Of a stretch of 16,997 bases of DNA, positions 7,117-14,835 are shown piece by piece (the first letter of the stretch is position 1; every line of letters begins with the position of its first letter). Location: the NCBI GenBank assembly GCA_002376235.1, contig DFNX01000014.1, positions 107,957 through 124,953 of the forward strand, read 5' to 3'. A program made the translations under genes and the position numbers. The stretch is from Neorhizobium sp. UBA3556 (GTDB lineage Bacteria; Pseudomonadota; Alphaproteobacteria; Rhizobiales; Rhizobiaceae). The notes below the pieces were generated by a model that was not told the origin of the DNA, did not search any database, and saw only the letters and a program-made list of their open reading frames with translations.

Positions 7117-8321
7117 TCGCAAAAATTGGGCGAATCGTTCGTCGGATTATTCCGCTCGCAATGGTTGCTGTTTTCGCCGGTCCCGCTATGTCTTTCGCCT
7201 CGCAGCAGCCTGTGCTTGCATTCGCCGCAAGGGTGGCAGGCGATGACGCCCGGACCCGTGTCGTCATCGACTTCGAGCAGAAGCCCGATTTCGTCATTCA
7301 CTATGTCGATGGCCCCGAACGCATTATCGTCGATCTGTCGGCTGCAGCCTTCGGTTTTCCTGCTTCCGACCTCGCGCCGCGCGGCCTTTTCAAGGATATT
7401 CGCTACGGCACCATGGACAGCGATAGCGCCCGCATGGTCTTCACCGTCAATCGTCCGGTCAAGCTTGTGGTGGCAGAAGTTCAAAAGAACGAGGAACGTG
7501 GCTTTCGCCTGGTGCTCGATGCGGAAATGACCACCAAGGAACAGTTTTCCGCAATGCTCAAGGCGCAGGACTGGACCACGTCGGCGGCTGTGCCGCCTCA
7601 GGATATCAATCCTGTAGTCGAGGATGGTGTATTTACGGTTGCTGTCGATGCCGGCCATGGCGGAATCGATGCCGGCGCAAGTGGCGCAACGACCAAAACA
7701 CCCGAGAAGACGGTAACGCTCGAATTCGCCCACCTGCTTGCCGAGCGTCTGAACAAGGTCGATGGTGTAAAGGCCTTCCTGACGCGCGAGGATGACACGT
7801 TCCTGTCCCTGTCGCAGCGCGTCACCATCGCGCGGCAGAAGCATGCGGACCTTTTCATTTCGGTTCATGCCGATACGCTGGCGCAGAAGGATATTCGCGG
7901 GGCGACCGTCTATACCTTGTCCGACAAGGCGTCCGACCGCATGGCTGAAAATCTTGCTGCTCGTGAAAACCTCTCCGACCAATTGGCGGGCTTCAGCATC
8001 GAGAGCGGTCCACCGGAAGTGGCCGATATCCTGCTCGATCTTACCCGTCGAGAGACGCAGGCGTTTTCCGTGGCTCTGGCCGACAACGTGGTGAAATCCT
8101 TCGAGGGGCAGGTCGGGTTGATCAACAATCCGCACCGGCAGGCCAATTTCCAGGTTCTTCGCGCTCCGGATATTCCGTCCGTCCTTCTGGAGATGGGCTT
8201 TCTGTCGAATGCCGAGGACGAGAAGCTTCTGCTTGATGAGGAGTGGAGGAAGAAGGTGGCCGCACTTGTGGCCGATGCCGTCGACCGATATCGCCGCCGC
8301 TCCGTCGCCAATGGCGGATAG
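7107..8321 (+). CDS. amiC: periplasmic N-acetylmuramoyl-L-alanine amidase with AMIN domain
   Basis: The enzyme cleaves the amide bond between N-acetylmuramic acid and the stem peptide, mainly during daughter-cell separation. From this start it is 404 aa: a signal peptide (about 1-32, basic MHVIAKIGRIVRR then a hydrophobic stretch), an AMIN domain (about 35-145) that targets septal peptidoglycan, a linker, and an Amidase_3 domain (about 176-398). The zinc ligands are visible as His184 (DAGHGG), Glu200 and His254 (SVHAD), and the catalytic Glu362 lies in LLEMGFLSN. The start is uncertain: ATG 7107 gives the best signal peptide but lacks a Shine-Dalgarno, and in-frame TTG codons at 7065 and 7017 are possible. 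It stands first in a plus-strand amiC-mrcA-prfB run, divergent from rne. Confidence 0.94.
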   Translation: MHVIAKIGRIVRRIIPLAMVAVFAGPAMSFASQQPVLAFAARVAGDDARTRVVIDFEQKPDFVIHYVDGPERIIVDLSAAAFGFPASDLAPRGLFKDIRYGTMDSDSARMVFTVNRPVKLVVAEVQKNEERGFRLVLDAEMTTKEQFSAMLKAQDWTTSAAVPPQDINPVVEDGVFTVAVDAGHGGIDAGASGATTKTPEKTVTLEFAHLLAERLNKVDGVKAFLTREDDTFLSLSQRVTIARQKHADLFISVHADTLAQKDIRGATVYTLSDKASDRMAENLAARENLSDQLAGFSIESGPPEVADILLDLTRRETQAFSVALADNVVKSFEGQVGLINNPHRQANFQVLRAPDIPSVLLEMGFLSNAEDEKLLLDEEWRKKVAALVADAVDRYRRRSVANGG

Positions 8322-8485
8322 GGTAGGGCGTGGCTGCATTGCCACATCGGCCTCCCGATTGCCTCAGGCTATGCCGAAGATACGGAATTACTTGTGAAAA
8401 GCCCTACTTTCCTCACATTCGAAGAGCAGGTCGCGGTAATGGATTTCGCATAGTCTCCGGTTTCGCGGAGTTGATCCGGTCTCCC

Positions 8486-8555
8486 TTGCACTGACGTAAA
8501 CGGCGTGCAAAAGGCCTGTTGGCGTGCGATTGTTCTTTTTCGCGCCGAGAAAAAG
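8486..8555 (+). promoter_or_regulatory. inverted repeats in the amiC-mrcA intergenic region
   Basis: The 252-nt gap before mrcA holds TTGCAC (8486-8491) mirrored by GTGCAA (8505-8510), and closer to the gene CTTTTTC (8535-8541) mirrored by GAGAAAAAG around 8549-8555 with a 7-nt loop. A short hairpin CTCCG/CGGAG lies just upstream near 8455. The second repeat lies in the mrcA leader, 19 nt before the start codon, and could affect ribosome access. I found no convincing promoter hexamers, and the roles are unknown. Confidence 0.3.
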
Positions 8556-8573
8556 CTGAACGGTAGCTCAGAT

Positions 8574-11045
8574 ATGATCAGACTGATTGGATATTTCTTT
8601 GGACTGGCCTGCGTGCTCTTTCTGGGCGTCGCTGCGGCCGTTGCCATCTATTTGAGTGGCATGGCCAAGGATTTGCCCGACTACGAGGTGCTGGCTTCCT
8701 ACGAGCCGCCGGTGGCGACACGCATTCATGCCGGCAATGGCGCGCTGATGGCTGAATATGCCCGCGAGCGGCGCCTGTTCCTGCCGATCCAGGCAATTCC
8801 CGATCGCGTCAAGGCTGCCTTTCTGTCCGCCGAAGACAAGAACTTCTACAATCACCCGGGCGTCGATCCGTTTGGCCTTGCCCGCGCGGTCTTGAACAAC
8901 ATCCAGAATATCGGTTCCGGCCGTCGCCCCGAGGGTGCCTCCACGATCACCCAGCAGGTGGCCAAGAACTTCCTTCTGTCTGCCGACCAGACCATGGACC
9001 GCAAGATCAAGGAAGCGATCCTGTCCTTCCGCATCGAGCAGGCCTATTCCAAGGACAAGATTCTTGAACTGTATCTCAACGAAATCTTCTTTGGACTGAA
9101 CTCTTACGGCATTGCCGGTGCGGCGCTTACCTATTTCGACAAGTCTGTAACCGAACTGACGACGGCCGAGGCTGCTTATCTCGCCGCATTGCCCAAGGGA
9201 CCGAACAACTACCACCCCTTCCGCCACGAAAAGGCAGCAATCGAGCGCCGCGATTGGGTCATCGATCGTATGGCCGAAAACGGTTACATCACTCAGGTCG
9301 ATGCGGATGAGGCTAAAACGCAGCCGCTTGGCGTGAAGCCGCGCCGTGGTTCCGGCACTGTCGCGGCATCGGAGTATTTCTCCGAAGCCGTTCGTCGCCA
9401 GCTTATCGAACGTTACGGCGACAAGGCGCTTTACGAAGGTGGTCTTTCCGTCCGGACTTCGCTCGATCCCGACCTTCAGGTCATTGCCCGCCGTGTCCTG
9501 CAAAATGGTTTGCTGGACTATGATGAGCGTCGTGGTTTCCATGGTGCGTTGGCATCGATCGAAACTTCGCCTGACTGGGCGCTAGCGCTTGGCAAGGGTA
9601 TCACGGATAACAAGATTGCTGAGTTGCGTGATGTTCCTGAGTGGACGATCGCCGTCGTACTTAGTGTTTCAGCAAGTGAAGTGGAAATCGGTCTGGAATC
9701 CCAGAGCGGCGACAAAGCCAATCCGGAGCGCAAGACCGGAAAGATTGCCGCCGACGACATGAAGTGGGCCTACCGGGACGCTGCAGGTGAGCGCAAGACC
9801 GCAAAAGGCCCCGATGGAGTCCTGAAGGTCGGCGACGTGATCTATGTCGAGCCGCTAAACGATGGCGGTAGCGCCTATCGCCTGCGCCAGCCTCCGAAGG
9901 TACAGGGCGGTTTCGTCGCCATGGATCCGAATACCGGCCGCGTTCTGGCCATGGTCGGCGGCTTCTCCTATTCGCAATCGGAGTTCAATCGCGCCACCCA
10001 GGCCATGCGTCAGCCGGGGTCTTCCTTCAAGCCCTTCGTCTATGCGGCAGCCCTCGACAACGGTTATACGCCGGCATCCGTCGTTCTCGATGCGCCGATC
10101 GAGGTTGTCTCGGGCAACCAGGTCTGGCGTCCGTCCAACTACGGCGAAGAGGATGGCACCGGCCCGGCAACGCTGCGTACCGGTATCGAGAAGTCCCGTA
10201 ACCAGATGACCGTGCGCCTTGCTCAGGACATGGGCATGGATCTCGTTGCCGAATATGCAGAGCGTTTCGGTATCTACGACAAGATGGCTCCTTATCTGCC
10301 GATGGCGCTCGGCTCCGGCGAGACGACCGTGATGCGCATGGTGTCCGCCTATGCGGTCATCGCCAACGGCGGCAAGCAGATCAAGCCGACCGTCATCGAC
10401 CGTATTCAGGATCGCTACGGCAAGACGATCTTCCGTCACGAGGAGCGGGGCTGCGAAAGCTGCAATGCCAGCGAATGGGCCAATCAGGAAGAGCCGGTTC
10501 TGGTCGACAATCGCGAGCAGGTTCTCGACCCAATGACCGCCTATCAGATCACCTCGATGATGGAAGGTGTCGTTCAGCGCGGCAGTGCCGCCGGCAAGAT
10601 CCCGGTCAAGGACCGTTCGGTCGCCGGCAAGACAGGCACTACCAATGACGCGAAAGACACCTGGTTTGTCGGCTTCACGCCCAATATCGTGGCCGGCCTC
10701 TATCTGGGTTTCGATACGCCTGCTCCGCTCGGAAACCGCGCGACCGGCGGTGGTCTTGCTGCCCCGATCTTCGGAGCCTTCCTGGAGCAGGCGGCAAAGC
10801 GCATGCCAGCTGAAAAATTCCAGGTGCCGGACGGCATGAAGTTCATCGCGGTCAACCGCAAGACCGGCATGATGGCATTCGATGGCGAGCCAGACACGAT
10901 TGTCGAGGCCTTCAAGCCCGGTACCGGTCCGGCCGACGTCTTCCAGGTCATCGGCGAAGGCGAATACATGACGCAGGAGCAGATCCTGGATTCGTCGCCC
11001 CAGGCTCAGCAGGCCATTACTTCGGGCGCATCGGGTCTCTACTGA
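8574..11045 (+). CDS. mrcA: penicillin-binding protein 1A, bifunctional transglycosylase/transpeptidase
   Basis: A class A PBP polymerises lipid II into glycan strands and cross-links stem peptides at the periplasmic face of the inner membrane. The 823-aa protein has one N-terminal membrane anchor (about 5-28), a GT51 domain with catalytic Glu87 in SAEDKNFYNHPG, GASTITQQVAKN at 121-132 and RKIKEAI at 143-149, an OB-like insert (about 325-440), and a transpeptidase domain with active Ser483 in SSFK, SRN at 541-543 and KTGTT at 686-690. An unusual CESC pair (C627, C630) sits between the SRN and KTG motifs. The start at ATG 8574 matches the beginning of the anchor; an upstream in-frame GTG at 8505 adds 23 residues with no support. 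The ribosome-binding site is weak. In rhizobia class A PBPs carry much of the polar growth (general knowledge). Confidence 0.97.
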   Translation: MIRLIGYFFGLACVLFLGVAAAVAIYLSGMAKDLPDYEVLASYEPPVATRIHAGNGALMAEYARERRLFLPIQAIPDRVKAAFLSAEDKNFYNHPGVDPFGLARAVLNNIQNIGSGRRPEGASTITQQVAKNFLLSADQTMDRKIKEAILSFRIEQAYSKDKILELYLNEIFFGLNSYGIAGAALTYFDKSVTELTTAEAAYLAALPKGPNNYHPFRHEKAAIERRDWVIDRMAENGYITQVDADEAKTQPLGVKPRRGSGTVAASEYFSEAVRRQLIERYGDKALYEGGLSVRTSLDPDLQVIARRVLQNGLLDYDERRGFHGALASIETSPDWALALGKGITDNKIAELRDVPEWTIAVVLSVSASEVEIGLESQSGDKANPERKTGKIAADDMKWAYRDAAGERKTAKGPDGVLKVGDVIYVEPLNDGGSAYRLRQPPKVQGGFVAMDPNTGRVLAMVGGFSYSQSEFNRATQAMRQPGSSFKPFVYAAALDNGYTPASVVLDAPIEVVSGNQVWRPSNYGEEDGTGPATLRTGIEKSRNQMTVRLAQDMGMDLVAEYAERFGIYDKMAPYLPMALGSGETTVMRMVSAYAVIANGGKQIKPTVIDRIQDRYGKTIFRHEERGCESCNASEWANQEEPVLVDNREQVLDPMTAYQITSMMEGVVQRGSAAGKIPVKDRSVAGKTGTTNDAKDTWFVGFTPNIVAGLYLGFDTPAPLGNRATGGGLAAPIFGAFLEQAAKRMPAEKFQVPDGMKFIAVNRKTGMMAFDGEPDTIVEAFKPGTGPADVFQVIGEGEYMTQEQILDSSPQAQQAITSGASGLY

Positions 11046-11155
11046 TCTGATCGAAACGTTTGGCGACCGGGGGCGGTCTTTACATCCGGCCCCGGCGCAA
11101 CTATGTCCCATCGCATCTTAATCCCTCAGATCACACAGAGAGAGAAGAACACGCC

Positions 11156-12287
11156 ATGCGCGCGGAAATGCTGAATGTTGTCGACGAAATCAAGCAGGCC
11201 ATAAGCCTGCTGAGGAGGCATCTTTGACTGGGACCAGGCTGTAAGAAGACTGGACTGGTTGAATAACAAGGCAGAGGATCCAACCCTCTGGAACGACGCC
11301 CAAGAAGCCCAGAAGCTGATGCGCGAGCGCCAGCAGCTCGACGAGGCGCTGAGCGGCGTGAAAGCGATGGAGCAGCAGCTTACCGACAATATCGAGCTCA
11401 TCGAGCTTGGTGAGGAAGAAGGCGACGATGCGATCATCAAGGATGCCGAAGACGCGCTGAAGGCGCTGAAGGCCGAAGCTGCTCGCCGCCAGGTGGAGGC
11501 CATGCTTTCGGGCGAGGCGGATGCCAACGACACCTATGTCGAAGTGCATTCGGGCGCCGGTGGCACCGAAAGCCAGGACTGGGCGAACATGCTGCTTCGC
11601 ATGTATACCCGCTGGGCCGAACGCCAGGGCTACAAGGTTGAACTGCTCGAGATGCATGACGGTGAAGAAGCCGGCATCAAGTCCGCGACGATCCTCGTCA
11701 AGGGACATAACGCATTCGGCTGGATGAAGACCGAATCGGGTGTGCATCGGCTCGTCCGCATCTCGCCTTACGATTCGAACGCGCGGCGGCATACGTCTTT
11801 CTCGTCGATCTGGGTCTATCCGGTCGTCGACGACTCGATCAACATCGAGGTGAATGAAAGTGATTGCCGTATCGACACCTATCGTGCGTCGGGTGCCGGC
11901 GGTCAGCACGTCAATACGACCGACTCGGCCGTGCGCATCACCCACATCCCGACCGGTATCGTGGTGTCCTGCCAGCAGGAACGTTCGCAGCACAAGAACC
12001 GTGCCAAGGCATGGGAAATGTTGCGTGCCCGCATGTACGAAGCCGAACTGATGAAGCGTGAAGAGGCCGCCAACGCCGAAGCCGCTTCCAAGAGCGATAT
12101 CGGCTGGGGCCACCAGATCCGCTCCTATGTTCTGCAGCCCTACCAGCTGGTCAAGGATCTGCGCACGGGCGTTTCCTCGACTGCGCCGGACGATGTTCTG
12201 GACGGCGAACTGAACGAGTTCATGGAAGCCGCCCTGGCGCATCGCATCAGCGGCAAGCCGGATGTCGAGGTTGCAGACGTCGAGTGA
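11156..12287 (+). CDS. prfB: peptide chain release factor 2, expressed by programmed +1 frameshift
   Basis: RF2 recognises UGA and UAA stop codons and triggers peptidyl-tRNA hydrolysis. Translation starts at ATG 11156 (MRAEMLNVVDEIKQAI...), runs 23 codons to CTT at 11222-11224, meets in-frame TGA at 11225-11227, and continues after a +1 shift at GAC 11226 to the stop at 12285-12287. The product is 376 aa. It has an N-terminal helical domain, HSGAGGTESQDWA at about 131-143, the SPF-equivalent tripeptide as SPY at 203-205, GGQ at 248-250 (RASGAGGQHVN), and the C-terminal RSQHKN and SDIGWG blocks. A frame taken only from TTG 11259 would miss 34 residues. It lies 110 nt after mrcA on the same strand. 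Frameshifting provides autoregulation because scarce RF2 favours the shift (known for E. coli prfB). Confidence 0.97.
11213..11228 (+). promoter_or_regulatory. prfB: prfB programmed +1 frameshift signal
   Basis: AGG AGG CAT CTT TGA C combines an internal Shine-Dalgarno-like AGGAGG (11213-11218), a 3-nt spacer, the slippery CTT (11222-11224) and a TGA followed by C, a poor termination context. This matches the bacterial RF2 frameshift cassette. The E. coli equivalent has AGGGGG and TAT in place of AGGAGG and CAT. Confidence 0.96.
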
Positions 12288-12304
12288 TCAGATATTCAAA
12301 TAGG

Positions 12305-12333
12305 AAAAAGCCGGGCGAACGTCCGGCTTTTTT
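12305..12333 (+). terminator. Rho-independent terminator of prfB
   Basis: AGCCGG (12309-12314) pairs with CCGGCT (12323-12328), with a further G-T and a C-G pair closing a GAAC loop. It is flanked by A5 upstream and T6 (12328-12333) downstream. It begins 17 nt after the prfB stop. Because of the A run it may also act on the minus strand, downstream of nadK. Confidence 0.92.
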
Positions 12334-12378
12334 GTTTGTTCCGTGATTTGGTGGCTGCGTCTGAAAAGCCAGACAGAA

Positions 12379-13152
12379 TCAGTTGCTGAACTGCTCTGCG
12401 AGAATGCGGTCGGACCAGGAATGGTCGGGATCTGAGAGAATGCGGGCGGTCAATTCCGTGGATTGGGCGATGCGCACATGCAGCACCGACTTGACCTCGG
12501 CATTGTCGGCAACTGCGTTGACGGGCCGTTTCTCCGGCTCGAGAATGCTGATATCGACACAGACATGATTGGGCAGGAGTGCGCCGCGCCACCGCCGCGG
12601 CCGATAGGGCGAGACCGGCGTCATTGCCAGAAGCGGCGCTTCGAGCGGCAGGATCGGCCCATGAGCGGAAAGATTATAGGCCGTCGATCCCGCAGGCGTA
12701 GCAACCATCACGCCGTCGCAAATCAGTTCGTCGAGCCTGACGCGGCTGTCGACCTCGACCTTGAGCTTTGCGGCCTGATAGGACTGGCGGAACAGATAGA
12801 CCTCATTGATGGCAAGCGCCGTGGAGATGGCGCCCTCCGTATCCGTTGCCGTCATCTTCAGCGGATGGAACTCGTTCTCGACCGCAACGCCAATTCGTTC
12901 CGGGAGATTTTCCACGCGATAGTCGTTCATCAGGAAGCCGACCGATCCGCGGTTCATGCCGTAGACGCGTGGACCGTTGGTGATCGTCTCGTGCAGGGTC
13001 TGCAGCATGAAGCCGTCGCCACCGAGCGCCACGATGACATCGGCGTCACCGATCGGCATATTGCCATAAAGCCGGACAAGCTCGTCAAGCGCGGCTTGGG
13101 CTTCAGGTGCCGGGGACGCGATAAAACACAGCTTCTCGCAGGGAATGGGCAT
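12379..13152 (-). CDS. nadK: NAD kinase
   Basis: NadK phosphorylates NAD to NADP in the cytoplasm. From the start used here it is 257 aa, normal for rhizobial NAD kinases. The family motifs are intact: ALGGDGFML with Asp46, GMNRGSVGFLMN at 65-76, the NEVYL block at 116-120, and CDGVMVATPAGSTAYNLSA at about 145-163. The start at 13152 is chosen because the homologous N-terminus reads CFIASPAPEAQ directly after it and an AAGG lies about 10 nt upstream; an in-frame start 55 codons further upstream encodes unconserved sequence. It converges with prfB, sharing the terminator at 12305-12333, and is divergent from tRNA-Thr. The 250-nt upstream region contains a 12-bp palindrome TGCCCGCGGGCA at 13189-13200 and no clear promoter. 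Confidence 0.96.
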   Translation of the reverse strand: MPIPCEKLCFIASPAPEAQAALDELVRLYGNMPIGDADVIVALGGDGFMLQTLHETITNGPRVYGMNRGSVGFLMNDYRVENLPERIGVAVENEFHPLKMTATDTEGAISTALAINEVYLFRQSYQAAKLKVEVDSRVRLDELICDGVMVATPAGSTAYNLSAHGPILPLEAPLLAMTPVSPYRPRRWRGALLPNHVCVDISILEPEKRPVNAVADNAEVKSVLHVRIAQSTELTARILSDPDHSWSDRILAEQFSN

Positions 13153-13408
13153 GAACGGGCAGGCCTTTGACGGTGTCGCCGTGAACGATGCCCGCGGGCA
13201 CCCCTCAATGGCGTTGCTGGATTTTCGATCGCCTGAAAGCCGATGAGCCGCAGGCGCAGCAGTGGTACAGGAAAAGACGGCGAATGGACAAGCGGCCAGA
13301 CCTCCATCTTCGTCCACTCTCGGCTAAAGATACTGGACAAATCCGACCGGCTGCGACGTTTTCGCTTTACAGGAGAATAAAATATGGTAATTCCCGCACC
13401 CAGTGGAT

Positions 13409-13484
<76 letters not shown>

Positions 13485-13606
13485 CTTTTCAATTCCCTAG
13501 TTGACCTTTTATGCCGCGCACACTGTCCTGCCGGTGAAAAACATTATCCTCGGGAGTTCAGCTTAATATAAATTCAGGTGATGATGAGGGCGGTCGTCCA
13601 GTCGAA

Positions 13607-13632
13607 AAGACGCCCCGTAATTGGTGCGTCTT
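13607..13632 (-). terminator. probable terminator of the cysQ/small-ORF unit
   Basis: AAGACGC (13607-13613) and GCGTCTT (13626-13632) are perfect complements, with CC/GG pairing possible inside the loop. On the minus strand the hairpin ends in TCTTTTCG, giving a short T tract. It lies 57 nt beyond the stop codon of the small secreted-protein ORF, on the same strand as cysQ. Strength is moderate because the T tract is short. Confidence 0.6.
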
Positions 13633-13688
13633 CGCATCGATACCAGGGCTGATCTCCCACCGGAACGCCGCTCGGCCGCCCGGTCTCC

Positions 13689-13796
13689 TCAACGGGAGCC
13701 ATCAGATACCGACTGCCACGAATGGTCACAAGCCGCAGATGCGAAGGTTGGCATTGAAGTCATAAGCAATGCTGCAGTGATAATAATTCGAATCAT
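13689..13796 (-). CDS. small secreted protein, possibly truncated by an in-frame TGA
   Basis: This 35-codon ORF lies 68 nt downstream of cysQ. It has a GGGGG ribosome-binding element 5 nt before ATG and a clean signal peptide (residues 1-21, hydrophobic core IIITAALL, cleavage after ASA). The mature part is only ACDHSWQSVSDGSR before TGA. Reading through that TGA, the frame continues as GDRAAERRSGGR and further Arg-rich sequence to TAA at 13563-13565. The shape resembles small rhizobial secreted proteins that I recall as having a Cys at this position followed by a G-x-R-A-A...GGR block, so the TGA may replace a Cys codon. That recollection is unverified. It could be a genuine 35-aa peptide, a pseudogene or, much less likely, a recoded gene. 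Function unknown. Confidence 0.45.
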   Translation of the reverse strand: MIRIIITAALLMTSMPTFASAACDHSWQSVSDGSR

Positions 13797-13864
13797 AAAT
13801 ACCCCCGAAATTGCCTGTGCTGATCGACGCACCGTTGCGGGCGTGTTTTTCCGTCTCGCAGATA

Positions 13865-14716
13865 TCAATCGCCGCCAGCTCTGCTCGTAATGGAGGGCGT
13901 CTTGTCTTGACACCGAGCAATAAAATCCGGGTTGGCAAAATCCGCGCAATTCGCGCGACCCGTCTTCCCATAGTGCAATGGCACTCCGTCGAGATCGACC
14001 GTAATGCCGCCGGAGGCTCTGAGGATTGCGTCGCCCGCTGCCGTATCCCATTCCATGGTTCGCCCGAAGCGGGGATAGATGTCGGCAGTGCCTTCGGCTA
14101 TCAGGCAGAATTTCAGCGATGATCCTACTGTTCGGATCTCGGCCGCGCCGCAGTGGTCGAGAAAGAAGTCGGTCTCGGTGCATCTGTGTGAACGGCTCGC
14201 CACAGCTATGCCTGGCGCGGAAACTGTACGGGCGTGAATCGGTTCGCGGCGAATGACCTCGAAGTTTTCGTCGATCCAGAGTTTCTGTGCACCTTCGGAG
14301 TTGCCTGAATAAGCGATGCCGAGTGCCGGCGCGTAAACGAAGCCTGCAATGGGCGCGCCGTCTTCGATCAACGCGATATTGACGGTAAAATCATCGTGGC
14401 CATTGATGAATTCCTTCGTACCGTCGAGCGGGTCGACAAGGATAAAGGCCTTGTTCGCTATATCAGGGATGCAACCCGCTGCGGCGCGCTCTTCCGCAAC
14501 GATAGGAATGTGCGGACAAATCTTTTCCAACGCTACGAGAATGACTGCCTCCGCCTGCTCGTCCGCTTCGGTGACAGGTGACGCGTCGGCCTTGTAGCGC
14601 GCATTCGGCCCAGCCTTGTGGATGGCCAGAATAGGGCGCCCGGCTTCAAGGGCAGCCTGTTCGAAAATGGCGGCTATCGATTGTTGCGGTAGAGATTTGG
14701 GCTGGGTGATCGTCAT
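13865..14716 (-). CDS. cysQ: 3'(2'),5'-bisphosphate nucleotidase
   Basis: CysQ hydrolyses 3'-phosphoadenosine 5'-phosphate (and PAPS) to AMP, recycling a by-product of sulfate activation. The 283-aa protein belongs to the Mg-dependent, lithium-sensitive inositol-monophosphatase-like superfamily. Metal-binding motifs are complete: VAEERA with Glu75/Glu76, DPLDGTKEF at 95-103, and WDTAAGDA at 223-230. The D-x-S-P-V-T-E-A-D stretch at 44-52 is also present. The start ATG at 14716 has GGGA about 7 nt upstream; an in-frame GTG six codons earlier is possible. It is downstream of the DUF982 gene and upstream of the small secreted ORF, all on the minus strand. An inositol monophosphatase role is less likely given the CysQ-like N-terminus. 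Confidence 0.93.
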   Translation of the reverse strand: MTITQPKSLPQQSIAAIFEQAALEAGRPILAIHKAGPNARYKADASPVTEADEQAEAVILVALEKICPHIPIVAEERAAAGCIPDIANKAFILVDPLDGTKEFINGHDDFTVNIALIEDGAPIAGFVYAPALGIAYSGNSEGAQKLWIDENFEVIRREPIHARTVSAPGIAVASRSHRCTETDFFLDHCGAAEIRTVGSSLKFCLIAEGTADIYPRFGRTMEWDTAAGDAILRASGGITVDLDGVPLHYGKTGRANCADFANPDFIARCQDKTPSITSRAGGD

Positions 14717-14835
14717 GATCCATTCCCATGCCACGATTTGGCCGGCGAGGGGAGTCTAAAGCCAGCGCATCCGCGCGGCGTAATGAATTACCGTCAGCTT
14801 GTCGGTCTGCTCGGAGACAACCGAATAAACGGGCT

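Noticed and set aside
7083..8345. 420-codon minus-strand frame opposite amiC
   Set aside because: Complete antisense overlap with an amidase whose zinc ligands and catalytic Glu are all present.
9855..11111. 418-codon minus-strand frame opposite mrcA
   Set aside because: Antisense shadow of the PBP1A transpeptidase domain; no ribosome-binding site or family features.
11225..11227. In-frame TGA in prfB as a pseudogene mutation
   Set aside because: The TGA sits in the canonical RF2 +1 frameshift cassette (AGGAGG, CTT, TGA, C), and the shifted frame gives a complete RF2.
11190..12242. 350-codon minus-strand frame opposite prfB
   Set aside because: Antisense shadow of RF2, which is complete once the frameshift is considered.
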